Of a stretch of DNA of 64,000 bases, positions 55,643 through 64,000 are shown piece by piece. Source of the stretch: Pseudomonadota bacterium. Its GTDB lineage: Bacteria > Pseudomonadota > Gammaproteobacteria > Steroidobacterales > Steroidobacteraceae. The stretch lies in contig JAKBCE010000001.1 of the NCBI GenBank assembly GCA_021808195.1, positions 1 through 64,000 of the forward strand. The letters are read 5' to 3'. Every line of letters begins with the position of its first letter. The stretch's first letter is position 1. The position numbers and the translations under genes were made by a program. The notes beneath the pieces were generated by a model that made no database searches, was not told where the DNA came from, and was given only the letters and a program-made list of their open reading frames with translations.

Positions 55643-56733
55643 CCGGCAGCGCGCGGATGCTCGGCCACAGCGGCGCGCGCAGCCAACCACTCCGCCCGCC
55701 GAATCTCGCGTAAAGCGTCATCGAGGTACGAATGGGCGCGCGCACGCCACAGCCGCACGCGGGTCGCGAATGCAGGATCGCGCAGGTGCCAGGCTGCAAT
55801 CAGCGCCCGGACCACGGCCCGCCGACTCATGTAAAAGGCCATCACAGCCGGCGCAACGGTATCGTCCATCGCCAGAATACAGTGCTCCAAGAGAGCCGCG
55901 GCGAGGCGTGCCGCACCGAGTCGCCGGCACTCTAGCGCCAGAAAAGCGATTTCCTCGGCCGGATCGAGTCTGCGCAGACGCGGATCGAACTCGAGACAAT
56001 CGATGACGCACGCCGCGTGCGATGCAGTGCCCAGAAAGACGTGCTCCGGACGCAGATCGCCGTGTCCGTCGCGCAGTAAGCGCCCGCGCCCGCGCAGCAG
56101 GTGCGAGCGGCGTTCGAGCCAGGCGAGCTGTCGCGCCACCACCGTCTGCACCCGAGCGGACGCAAGGGCAAGATCGGCGGCACCCAATTCGCACCCGCTC
56201 GCCCGGACCTGCCGGCACAGGTGCGCGAAGTAGCCGCGCTCGCTCATTGGCAGCGGCTGTGCAGTGCGAAAGAATGCCGCGAGGCGGATCGCGATCCGCT
56301 TGAGATCGCGCACCTGAACAGAGCGCGCCCGGATCGCCTGATCGAGCATGCGTGCTGCGCCGAGTCGGCGCATCTGTACCAACCAGTCGACCACCTCGAA
56401 TGCGCCGGCGCGCAAAGTCAGCTCACCGGCTCGCGTGCGCCCAAGTGGCACCACCCGACGATACACCTGAGGCGCAAGACGCCTGTTGAGTTCAAGCTCC
56501 GCCCGACACGCCCGCTCGCGCAACGCCACGGTCCGGTAGTCCATGGATGCTCTGTGGAGTGGCTTTTTCAGTTTGTACACCCGCTCCCCGGCCAGAAAGA
56601 TCCACGCGAAGTGCGTCTCGATGCAAGCCACCACCCGCGGTCGGTGCGGGTAATGGCGTGGATCGGCGAGCCAGGCCGTCTTCGCCGCAAGAGCGCAATG
56701 TTCTACGGGGGTTCGCGGCGCGTTGGGTTTCAT
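55576..56733 (-). CDS. Aminoglycoside-phosphotransferase-fold kinase-like protein
   Basis: A 385-residue protein of the APH-like family known from COG2187. The N-lobe has VYKLKKPLHRASMDYRT with the ATP-site Lys. The catalytic loop is DGHGDLRPEHVFL and the metal site follows in VIDCLEFDPRLRRLDPAEEIAFLALE. The substrate is unknown; some relatives are fused to nucleotide kinases, but here that domain is absent. The C-terminal 25 residues overlap the end of the PRPP-synthetase-like gene and are probably not structured. Confidence 0.75.
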   Translation of the reverse strand: MKPNAPRTPVEHCALAAKTAWLADPRHYPHRPRVVACIETHFAWIFLAGERVYKLKKPLHRASMDYRTVALRERACRAELELNRRLAPQVYRRVVPLGRTRAGELTLRAGAFEVVDWLVQMRRLGAARMLDQAIRARSVQVRDLKRIAIRLAAFFRTAQPLPMSERGYFAHLCRQVRASGCELGAADLALASARVQTVVARQLAWLERRSHLLRGRGRLLRDGHGDLRPEHVFLGTASHAACVIDCLEFDPRLRRLDPAEEIAFLALECRRLGAARLAAALLEHCILAMDDTVAPAVMAFYMSRRAVVRALIAAWHLRDPAFATRVRLWRARAHSYLDDALREIRRAEWLAARAAVAEHPRAAGQSDQRSSSGATGSPLSIRRTV

Positions 56734-57009
56734 GACATGCAGCCCCGGGGCCGCCGCGCGGACTGCCGGTCCGGCTGACCCACAACTGGTGCACAGTGTC
56801 CGGTCGCCGGCTCGCGGTGCGCGATCCGCATTTGCCGTAGTCGATTACGGTCGGTGCAGCGGATGCGTGCGAACCGCACGGACCGATAAGCACAACTGCG
56901 GATTCACGCTACCGGCCACACGCGTACCGTTTCTTCCTGAGACAGGCGTCGCGGCACCCAGCAGGCCCATTGCGGATGCCACGCACCGTCCGTCGAGAAA
57001 GAGGTCATG

Positions 57010-59442
57010 ATGGGTGCGACGGCGAGCTATATCCGGTTTTTCGAGCAGATTTCGGCCTCGGACCTGGCCCTGGTCGGCGGCAAGACCGCGTCGCTCGGGG
57101 AGATGTATCAGACCCTTCGCCCCCTGGGTGTGCTGATCCCGAACGGCTTCGCGATCACCACCGACGCCTACCGCGACATGCTGCAGCAGGCGCAGGCCTG
57201 GCAGCCGCTGCGCGAGCTGCTCGCCGATCTGCAGGTCGAGGATGCCCAGGACCTCGCCCGCCGCGGACAACGGGCCCGCGAAATCATCTACGCAGCAGGC
57301 CTGCCGCAGGATCTGCAGAGGCAGATCCTCGCCGCGTATCGTCGCTTGGGTAAGGAATCTGGGCAACCGCTCAGCGTCGCGGTGCGTAGCTCCGCCACCG
57401 CGGAGGACCTGCCCACGATGAGCTTCGCCGGTCAGCAGGACTCGTTCCTGAATATCCAGGGCGAAGCGCGGCTGCTCGATGCCTGCCGACGCTGTTTTGC
57501 GAGTCTGTTCACCGATCGGGCCATCCATTACCGCATCGACAACGGCTTTGACCATTTCAAGATCGCCCTGTCGATCGCCGTCCAGCAGATGGTGCGCGCC
57601 GATCTTGCCGCGAGCGGCGTGATGTTCACGCTGGATACCGAAAGCGGCTTCCGCGACGTGGTGCTGATTACCGGCAGTTACGGGCTCGGCGAGAATATCG
57701 TGCAGGGCGCCGTCGAACCCGACGAGTTCGTGGTGTTCAAGCCGACTTTCCTCACCGGTCGGCGAGCGGTCTTGCGCCATGCGCTCGGTAGCAAACAGAT
57801 CCGCATGATCTATGCCGACGAGACGGCGCACGATCCGACCCTCAACGTCGCCACGACTGCCGAGGAGCGAGAACGCTACTGCCTCGATGACGATGAAGTG
57901 CTGGTGCTGGCCGATTATGCGATCAAGATCGAGCAGCACTACAGCAGGCAGGCGAGGCGGGCGATGCCGATGGACATCGAGTGGGCCAAGGACGGCATCG
58001 ATGGACACCTATACGTCGTACAGGCTCGGCCTGAGACCAGCGCTTCGCGCCGTCGCGAAACGGTACTCGAGGAATACCGGCTCGGCGCGACACCCGAGCC
58101 GATCGTAACGGGACACGCGGTGGGCGCTCGCATCGGCAGCGGAGCTGTCCGGTTGATCAAGAGCGCCGCGCAGATCAGCGCCTTCCGCCCTGGAGATGTC
58201 TTGGTTACGGACAGTACGACGCCCGATTGGGAGCCGATCATGCATCGTGCCGCGGCGATCGTCACGAATCGCGGCGGGCGCACCTGTCATGCTGCAATCG
58301 TCGCTCGCGAGTTCGGGATCCCAGCGGTCGTCGGTACGGAAACCGCGACCGAGCGGCTGGCAAACGACCAGCTCGTGACGGTCTCCTGCGCCGAAGGGGA
58401 GCTGGGCCGGGTCTACGCCGGGAAGGTGCCCTTTGAGGTACACCGAACCGATCTCGCGACGCTCGCGCGACCGCGCACGAAGATGATGCTCATCCTGGCC
58501 AATCCCGATACTGCCTTTCAGCTGAGCTTTTTGCCCAACGACGGAGTGGCACTCGCACGGATGGAATTCATCATCACCGAACACATCAAAGCGCACCCGA
58601 TGGCGCTGCTGCATCCGGAACGGGTGGCGGATGAGAGCGAGCGAGGCGGCATCGAGGCGCTGATCCGCGGGTATGCCGATGCACGCGATTTCTTCGTGCG
58701 GCGCCTCAGCGAGGGGCTTGGCACGATTGCCGCGGCGTTCTATCCGAAGCCGGTGATCGTGCGCATGTCCGATTTCAAGAGCAACGAATACGCCGGGCTG
58801 CTCGGTGGCCGCTGGTTCGAGCCGAAGGAGGAGAACCCCATGCTCGGCCTGCGCGGTGCCGCCCGCTACACGCACCCGGCGTACGCGGAGGGATTCGCGC
58901 TCGAGTGCGCGGCGGTTCAGCGGGCTCGGGACATCATGGGGCTGGTGAACATCAAGCCGATGATTCCGTTCTGCCGGCGCCTGGAGGAAGGCGCGGCGGT
59001 CCTCGCCCGCATGCGCGATCTAGGCCTGGAACGCGGCAAGAACGGCCTGGAGGTCTACGTCATGTGCGAGATCCCGAACAACGTACTGCTGATCGATGAG
59101 TTCAGCCGACTGTTCGACGGGTTCTCGATCGGCTCGAACGATCTGACGCAACTCACCCTCGGCGTCGATCGTGACTCGGCCGCCGTAGCGTTCGACTTCG
59201 ATGAGCGCGACCCGGGGGTGCGCAAGCTGCTGAAGCTCGCGGTCGAAGGCTGCCGGCGCAATGGACGGCACTCCGGGATCTGCGGCCAGGCGCCCTCGGA
59301 TTACCCGGAGATCGCCGCCGAGCTGGTTCGTCTCGGCATTGACTCGATCGGGCTGAATCCCGATGCGCTCATCGCAACGACTTTGCGCATCCTCGACCTC
59401 GAGCGCGAACTGGCGAGCACGACCAAACAGTCGGCCGCCTAA
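57010..59442 (+). CDS. ppsA: Phosphoenolpyruvate synthase
   Basis: An 810-residue enzyme that makes PEP from pyruvate, ATP and water. The start at 57010 is preferred over 57007 for its distance from AGAGG. The N-terminal ATP-grasp domain has LVGGKTASLGEM and SVAVRSSATAEDLP. The swivelling domain has the phosphohistidine TNRGGRTCHAAIVAREFGIP. The C-terminal TIM barrel has MCEIPNN, SIGSNDLTQLTLGVDRD and the catalytic Cys in SGICGQAPSDYPE. With the phosphofructokinase and Zwf genes nearby it forms a central carbon block. Confidence 0.95.
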   Translation: MGATASYIRFFEQISASDLALVGGKTASLGEMYQTLRPLGVLIPNGFAITTDAYRDMLQQAQAWQPLRELLADLQVEDAQDLARRGQRAREIIYAAGLPQDLQRQILAAYRRLGKESGQPLSVAVRSSATAEDLPTMSFAGQQDSFLNIQGEARLLDACRRCFASLFTDRAIHYRIDNGFDHFKIALSIAVQQMVRADLAASGVMFTLDTESGFRDVVLITGSYGLGENIVQGAVEPDEFVVFKPTFLTGRRAVLRHALGSKQIRMIYADETAHDPTLNVATTAEERERYCLDDDEVLVLADYAIKIEQHYSRQARRAMPMDIEWAKDGIDGHLYVVQARPETSASRRRETVLEEYRLGATPEPIVTGHAVGARIGSGAVRLIKSAAQISAFRPGDVLVTDSTTPDWEPIMHRAAAIVTNRGGRTCHAAIVAREFGIPAVVGTETATERLANDQLVTVSCAEGELGRVYAGKVPFEVHRTDLATLARPRTKMMLILANPDTAFQLSFLPNDGVALARMEFIITEHIKAHPMALLHPERVADESERGGIEALIRGYADARDFFVRRLSEGLGTIAAAFYPKPVIVRMSDFKSNEYAGLLGGRWFEPKEENPMLGLRGAARYTHPAYAEGFALECAAVQRARDIMGLVNIKPMIPFCRRLEEGAAVLARMRDLGLERGKNGLEVYVMCEIPNNVLLIDEFSRLFDGFSIGSNDLTQLTLGVDRDSAAVAFDFDERDPGVRKLLKLAVEGCRRNGRHSGICGQAPSDYPEIAAELVRLGIDSIGLNPDALIATTLRILDLERELASTTKQSAA

Positions 59443-59488
59443 CCGGACTTACCCTACTCATGACTTACCCAAGCCGCACGGTGCCATC

Positions 59489-59941
59489 ATGAACGTCGGA
59501 AGCATTTGCAAACATCAGGTCGTCACCATCACCCCCGGCACGGATCTGGTTGCCGCCGCGGAACGGATGCGCGAACAGCACGTCGGGTTCCTGGTGGTGG
59601 TGGAACCGGAGCCGAACGCCACCTATGGACGTCCCGTCGGTGTCCTGACGGATCGCGACATCGTCGTTTCGGTCGTCGCGCGCGGCGCCGATCCGAAGCA
59701 GCTCACCGCGGCAGACCTGATGAAGCAGTACCCGGCGGTCGCCGATGAATCCGATGCGCTCGAACAGGCGCTGCGCACGATGCGCCGCATGGGCGTGCGG
59801 CGTCTGCCGGTGGTCGGTGTTGCCGGCATGTTGACCGGCGTCCTCGCGCTCGACGACGTGCTCGATGTGCTCGCCGGAGAGATGGGGGATTTGTCCGGCA
59901 CCGTTCGCAACGAGCAGCGCATCGAGAATCAACTGCGATGA
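59489..59941 (+). CDS. CBS-domain pair protein (copy 1)
   Basis: A 150-residue cytoplasmic protein made of two CBS domains: TITPGTDLVAAAERMREQHVGFLVVV with VGVLTDRDIVV, then DALEQALRTMRRMGVRRLPVV with LTGVLALDDVLDVL. CBS pairs bind adenine nucleotides and report energy state. It lies 46 bases after ppsA and 70 before the phosphofructokinase gene, so a regulatory link to these opposed enzymes is plausible but not shown. Confidence 0.85.
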   Translation: MNVGSICKHQVVTITPGTDLVAAAERMREQHVGFLVVVEPEPNATYGRPVGVLTDRDIVVSVVARGADPKQLTAADLMKQYPAVADESDALEQALRTMRRMGVRRLPVVGVAGMLTGVLALDDVLDVLAGEMGDLSGTVRNEQRIENQLR

Positions 59942-60011
59942 GCACACAGTCCGGTCACGATGCCCGCTGTCATCGAGTAGGGCGAGGGGCTGCTGACCTC
60001 GGTGGTCGGGC

Positions 60012-60986
60012 ATGAGCAGAAGGGTGGCAATCCTCACCAGTGGCGGCGATGCGCCGGGAATGAACGCTGCGATTCGGGCGGCGGTGCGCACGGGCTTCGC
60101 GTGTGAGCTCGATATGTTCGGTGTGCGTCACGGCTACACGGGACTGATCGCCGGGGACTTCATCGGTCTTGGCATCCGGGAGGTCGGCGGCATCATCGAT
60201 CGCGGCGGAACGATGCTCGGCACGAGTCGCTGCCCGCCGTTCCTCACCGAAGAGGGACAGCTGGCGGCCGTCCGCCAACTCGCCGAGCATCGCATCACGG
60301 GACTGATCGTCGTGGGCGGAAATGGCTCGCAGCGCGGCTCGCTTGCGTTGTCGCAGCGCGGCGTGGCGGTAGTCGGAATCGCCTCGACGATCGACAACGA
60401 CCTCGCCGGCTCCGAGGTCACCCTCGGTGCCACCACGGCGCTCGATGTGGCGCTCGAGGCCATCACCCGGCTGCGTGTCACCGCCTCGGCGCACGGCCGA
60501 GTCTTTCTCGTCGAAGTGATGGGACGTGCGTGCGGCTATTTAGCCCTGATGGCGGGCATTGCCGGCGGCGCCGAGGCAATTGTCATTCCCGAGGCCGAGC
60601 AGTCCCCGGAAGAGGTCGCCACGGCGATCCAGGAAGCCTATGAGCGCGGCAAGAGTCACGCGATCGTCGTCGTCGCCGAGGGCGCGCGCCACAACGCCGA
60701 TGCACTGGCCCGTCACTTCAACGAGCATGCCGAGCGGCTGAACTTCGAGCTGCGGGTGACGAAGCTCGGCCACGTGCAGCGCGGCGGCAGCCCGGGTGCC
60801 TTCGATCGGCTGAGCGCGACGATCCTCGGAGCAACCGCGGTCGAGCGTCTGTGCGCCGGGGAGCACGGCATCCTGCTCGGGCTGGCCGGCGCCCGGGTCA
60901 CAACGAGCACACTGGCCGAGGCGGTGCAGGCCAAGAAGCCCATCGAGGCGCAGTGGCTGCATTTGGCGCACGTGCTCTCGCGATGA
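60012..60986 (+). CDS. pfkA: 6-phosphofructokinase
   Basis: A 324-residue PfkA-type enzyme. Motifs: ILTSGGDAPGMNAAIRA at the N-terminus, GGNGS in place of the usual GGDGS, STIDNDLAGSEVTLG with the catalytic TIDND, VEVMGRACGYLALMAG for fructose 6-phosphate, and KLGHVQRGGSPGAFDR at the C-terminus. The residue after the changed Asp is Gly, as in ATP-dependent forms rather than pyrophosphate-dependent ones. The Asp-to-Asn change touches the Mg-ATP site. It sits between two CBS-domain genes. Confidence 0.9.
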   Translation: MSRRVAILTSGGDAPGMNAAIRAAVRTGFACELDMFGVRHGYTGLIAGDFIGLGIREVGGIIDRGGTMLGTSRCPPFLTEEGQLAAVRQLAEHRITGLIVVGGNGSQRGSLALSQRGVAVVGIASTIDNDLAGSEVTLGATTALDVALEAITRLRVTASAHGRVFLVEVMGRACGYLALMAGIAGGAEAIVIPEAEQSPEEVATAIQEAYERGKSHAIVVVAEGARHNADALARHFNEHAERLNFELRVTKLGHVQRGGSPGAFDRLSATILGATAVERLCAGEHGILLGLAGARVTTSTLAEAVQAKKPIEAQWLHLAHVLSR

Positions 60987-61049
60987 GGCACGCCGCGGAA
61001 CGCCGGCCGAATGGGCGCAAAGTGGATCGAGTATTGAGGAATGCAGATC

Positions 61050-61499
61050 ATGAAATTGCAAGAGCTGTGCACACCCGACGTTGTTTTCTGCTCGGCCGAT
61101 ATCAGCGCGCTGCACGCAGCCCGACTCATGCGCGAGCGGCACGTCGGCGATCTGATCATCGTCGATGAGGGCGAGGATGAGCGGGCGCCGCTTGGCATCG
61201 TCACCGACCGGGACATCGTTGTCGAGGTGCTCGCGAAGGAACTGGATGCTGCCAAAGTACGCGTCCGCGACATCATGCGCGCACCGCTGGTGATTGCGCG
61301 CACCTCGGAGGAAGCCGAGCAAGCGATTGAGCGGATGAAAGCCCATGGCGTGCGCCGCGTTCCGGTGCTGAACGAGTCCGGCAAGCTGGTCGGCATCCTG
61401 ACGCTCGATGATCTCATCAGGCGCCTCGCCGCCGAAGCGGCGGTGCTCGCTGAAGTGATTGCTCGGGAACAGGATCGCGAGCATCGCCTGCGGCGTTGA
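61050..61499 (+). CDS. CBS-domain pair protein (copy 2)
   Basis: About 149 residues with two CBS domains: CSADISALHAARLMRERHVGDLIIV with LGIVTDRDIVVEVL, and SEEAEQAIERMKAHGVRRVPVL with LVGILTLDDLIRRL. ATG 61050 is preferred over 61041 because GAGG lies ten bases before it. It is a paralogue of the protein at 59489-59941 with the same TDRDIVV and LDDL elements. It follows the phosphofructokinase gene by about 63 bases. Confidence 0.85.
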   Translation: MKLQELCTPDVVFCSADISALHAARLMRERHVGDLIIVDEGEDERAPLGIVTDRDIVVEVLAKELDAAKVRVRDIMRAPLVIARTSEEAEQAIERMKAHGVRRVPVLNESGKLVGILTLDDLIRRLAAEAAVLAEVIAREQDREHRLRR

Positions 61500-61620
61500 G
61501 CCGAGTCCGGGCCCGGCGCGAACGGCGCTGCGCGGTGCACTGCACGGCGGCGCGAAGCGCTGGTAAAATTCGGGCGCCTACCCTGGCGCAATGCAGTCCC
61601 CGCAAATACCCCCGGTCACA

Positions 61621-62727
61621 ATGAGCACGCCTGCCCTTTTCTCGCCCCTGCGTATCCGCAGCCTCGATCTGATCAACCGGATCGTCATTGCGCCGATGTG
61701 CCAATACTCGGCGAACGACGGCTGCATGAGCGACTGGCATCTGATTCACCTTGGCCAATTGGCGCTCTCGGGCGCCGCCCTGGTCACGATCGAGGCGACT
61801 GCCGTCACGCCAGAGGGCCGCATCACTTACGGTGACGTGGGCTTGTGGGACGAGCAGACCGAGGCTGCCATGGCGCGCACGCTCGAGCACATTCGCCACT
61901 GGTCGCACACGCCCGTTGCGGTGCAGTTGGCCCATGCCGGTCGTAAAGCCTCGACCGAAGCGCCCTGGAAGGGAGGCCATCAGCTGCTGCCGAGTGACCC
62001 GAACGGCTGGCAAACCGTCGCGCCGTCCAAGATTGCCTTCACCGATGGCGAGCATCCCCCGGCAGCACTCGATCGGGCCGGCTTACGCGCGGTGCGCGAG
62101 GCATTCGCCGCGGCAGCAGCGCGCGCCAGCCGGATCGGTCTCGATGCGGTGCAGATTCACGCCGCGCACGGTTATCTGCTGCACCAATTTCTCTCACCGC
62201 TCGCGAACCAGCGCGAGGACGAATACGGTGGCACGCTCGAGAACCGGCTGCGGTTCCCGCTGGAGGTCTTCGACGCGGTGCGTGCGGCGGTTCCGCCGGA
62301 CAAGCCGGTCTCTGTGCGGGTATCGGCGACCGATTGGCTCGAGGGCGGCTGGGACCTCGAACAGACTGTGACATTCGCCGCGAAACTGCAGGAGCATGGC
62401 TGCGATGCCATTCACGTCTCGAGCGGCGGCCTGCATCCCGCACAACGCATCCCGGTCGGACCCGGCTACCAGGTGCCGCTGGCACGCGCCGTCAAGGCTG
62501 CCGTGCGTATCCCGGTCGTCGCCGTCGGACTGATCAGCGGATTCGAACAAGCCGAGGCCATCGTCGCGACGGGAGATGCGGACTTAGTCGCCCTCGCCCG
62601 CACGATACTCTACGACCCGCGCTGGCCGTGGCATGCGGCGGCGGCGCTCGGTGCGCAGGTGCGCGCGCCGAACCAGTACCTGCGCTGCGAGCCGCAGCGG
62701 CTGCGCGGATTGTTCAAGGCGGATTGA
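61621..62727 (+). CDS. NADH:flavin oxidoreductase, Old Yellow Enzyme (YqjM/XenA type)
   Basis: A 368-residue FMN enzyme. The start MSTPALFSPLRIRSL fits the thermophilic-like OYE class. Motifs: IAPMCQYSANDG with the flavin-tuning Cys, QLAHAGRKAS, the substrate-binding HAAHGYLLHQFLSP, and RVSATDWLEGG. It reduces activated C=C bonds of enones, nitro compounds or similar electrophiles with NAD(P)H. An upstream in-frame ATG at 61591 has no support from homology. It converges on zwf with 43 bases between. Confidence 0.92.
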   Translation: MSTPALFSPLRIRSLDLINRIVIAPMCQYSANDGCMSDWHLIHLGQLALSGAALVTIEATAVTPEGRITYGDVGLWDEQTEAAMARTLEHIRHWSHTPVAVQLAHAGRKASTEAPWKGGHQLLPSDPNGWQTVAPSKIAFTDGEHPPAALDRAGLRAVREAFAAAAARASRIGLDAVQIHAAHGYLLHQFLSPLANQREDEYGGTLENRLRFPLEVFDAVRAAVPPDKPVSVRVSATDWLEGGWDLEQTVTFAAKLQEHGCDAIHVSSGGLHPAQRIPVGPGYQVPLARAVKAAVRIPVVAVGLISGFEQAEAIVATGDADLVALARTILYDPRWPWHAAAALGAQVRAPNQYLRCEPQRLRGLFKAD

Positions 62728-62770
62728 TCCGGCCGGTGAGCCCGACCGATCCTTCGGCAACGTACCGGAG

Positions 62771-64000
62771 CTACGGGGCAACGGTCGGATCGTACCAACC
62801 TTCAGGCGGAGCAACCCGGGCGGCTTCCTGCGGCCCCCAACTGCCAGGCTCATAAGGATGGACCGGGGTGTTCGCCTTGAGCGCCGGGTCGACGATGCGC
62901 CAGGCCTCCTCCACATAATCCTCACGAGCGAACAGCGTCCGGTCTCCAGACATCGCATCGGTGAGCACCCGCTCGTAGGCGTCCATTTCGTTGGCACCGG
63001 CATGGCGGCTCGCCAACAGCTCGTTGGTCTGACCGATGCCGAGCTCGGCATCGTCCATGACATTGAGGCCGATGGCCATCTCGTTGTCAGGGCTGATGCG
63101 GAAACGGAAGTAATCATGTTGCGGCGTGCAGCCGGGGTAGACCGCCGGCGGCCGGCGCAGATGGGCAACCACCTCCGTACAGGTCACCGGCAGTGATTTG
63201 CCGGCACGGATGTAGAAGGGCACCCCCTGCCAGCGCCAGTTGTCGATCGCCAGCCGCATGGCCGCGTACGTCTCGGTCTTCGAGCCCGGCGCAACCCCTT
63301 TCTCGTCGAGATATCCGCGGAACTGGCCGCGTACCAGATCGGCAGGCGTGAGTTCGGGAATCGCCTTGAGAACCTTCACCTTCTCGTCGCGGATCGACTC
63401 GCTGTCGGTACGTGCCGGCGGCTCCATGGCGAGATTGGCCAGCACCTGAAACAGGTGATTCTGCACCACGTCGCGGACCGTGCCGACCGGGTCGTAAAAT
63501 GCACCCCGGCCCTGGATGCCGAAGTTCTCCGCCATCGTGATCTGCACGCTCTTGATGTAGTCTCGATTCCAGAACGCCTCGAGCAGCGCATTGGTGAAAC
63601 GAAAGAACACCATGTTGTGCACCGGCCGCTTTCCGAGGTAGTGGTCGATGCGAAAGATGTGCTCCTCGTCGAAGACGCTGAGCAGGATCTGATTGAGCGC
63701 GCGAGCCGACTGCAGATCCCGACCGAACGGCTTCTCCACCACGACGCGAGCGCCCGTCTCGGTGCACCCGGCTTGTGCCAACTGCTCGACCACCTTGCCG
63801 AACAGCGCGGGTGGAATCGCCAGATAATGCGCCGGACGCCGAGCCGCCCCTAACAGCTTGCGCAACGTGCGGAATGTCGCCGCGTCCGCATAGTCGCCGT
63901 CCACATATGACAGCAGTGAGGTCAGCTGCGCAAAAGCCTCGGGATCGACGCCGCCGCCATGCTTCTCCAGGCTGTCGCGCGCCCGCTCGCGCAGCTGCTC
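62771..64000 (-). CDS. zwf: Glucose-6-phosphate dehydrogenase, N-terminus beyond the window
   Basis: The frame stays open through the right edge, so about 410 residues of the C-terminal part are visible. Motifs: [22 protein letters not shown], the active-site [17 protein letters not shown] and a C-terminal YEPGSWGP. It oxidises glucose 6-phosphate to 6-phosphogluconolactone with NAD(P)+, opening the pentose phosphate or Entner-Doudoroff path. Its neighbours downstream of the visible end (pfkA, ppsA) fit a central carbon block. The start codon lies to the right of base 64000. Confidence 0.96.
   Translation of the reverse strand, partial: EQLRERARDSLEKHGGGVDPEAFAQLTSLLSYVDGDYADAATFRTLRKLLGAARRPAHYLAIPPALFGKVVEQLAQAGCTETGARVVVEKPFGRDLQSARALNQILLSVFDEEHIFRIDHYLGKRPVHNMVFFRFTNALLEAFWNRDYIKSVQITMAENFGIQGRGAFYDPVGTVRDVVQNHLFQVLANLAMEPPARTDSESIRDEKVKVLKAIPELTPADLVRGQFRGYLDEKGVAPGSKTETYAAMRLAIDNWRWQGVPFYIRAGKSLPVTCTEVVAHLRRPPAVYPGCTPQHDYFRFRISPDNEMAIGLNVMDDAELGIGQTNELLASRHAGANEMDAYERVLTDAMSGDRTLFAREDYVEEAWRIVDPALKANTPVHPYEPGSWGPQEAARVAPPEGWYDPTVAP

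Noticed and set aside
1..64000. CRISPR arrays, insertion sequences, prophage genes, tRNA or rRNA
   Set aside because: No spaced direct repeats, transposase or integrase motifs, or tRNA cloverleaf were found on reading through the window.

Overview
The window is high-GC DNA from a Gram-negative bacterium. Large TonB-dependent receptors, an ECF sigma/FecR pair, Tat- and Sec-exported dehydrogenases, periplasmic c-type cytochromes and a PEP-CTERM surface protein point to Pseudomonadota, probably a gammaproteobacterium. The RIO kinase and the DbpA-domain DEAD helicase resemble pseudomonad and xanthomonad proteins. Genus and species cannot be read from the sequence. No tRNA, rRNA, CRISPR array, phage gene or intact insertion sequence was seen.

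Left part (1-12.4 kb): the end of a PP2C phosphatase, a small membrane protein, a glycine-rich PEP-CTERM protein, a relic of an AraC-type regulator, a RIO kinase next to a DEAD-box RNA helicase, two exported proteins of unknown role, a sensor kinase/response regulator pair, and an ECF sigma factor with its FecR regulator. The receptor with an STN domain (12.8-16.0 kb) is the likely partner of that sigma/FecR pair.

Central part (16-47.5 kb): an island for periplasmic oxidation of amines. Its core is a complete quinohemoprotein amine dehydrogenase (QHNDH, cofactor CTQ) locus, read right to left as qhpA-D-C-B-F-E, two U32-family genes, then qhpG. It is preceded by an amino acid/amine permease and a TonB receptor with the same orientation and short gaps. 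A divergent IclR-type regulator sits at the head. The two U32 genes align with UbiU and UbiV, the O2-independent hydroxylase pair of ubiquinone synthesis, and keep a matching set of cysteines. They are the most interesting feature of the window, because CTQ formation needs hydroxylation of a tryptophan and QhpG is the known O2-dependent enzyme for that step. Beyond the IclR gene lie a cytochrome c, a PQQ-dehydrogenase-like protein with an altered active site, and a tightly coupled run coding spermidine-dehydrogenase-like flavoprotein, aromatic amine dehydrogenase large and small subunits (cofactor TTQ), a monohaem cytochrome c, and the two subunits of a molybdenum hydroxylase. A PuuB/DadA-like oxidase, a TauE/SafE permease and the TTQ assembly genes mauE and mauD follow. 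The inferred logic is amine to aldehyde to acid in the periplasm, with electrons passed to cytochromes c. A repeated TTATCGATAT-like motif lies in three upstream regions of these operons and may be the shared operator.

Right part (48-64 kb): xdhC and mocA-like genes for molybdenum cofactor handling and a second molybdenum hydroxylase pair; then a PolX/PHP DNA polymerase, a divergent PRPP-synthetase-like protein and a kinase-like protein; then a central carbon block with phosphoenolpyruvate synthase, a phosphofructokinase flanked by two CBS-domain proteins, an Old Yellow Enzyme-type reductase, and glucose-6-phosphate dehydrogenase, which runs off the right edge.
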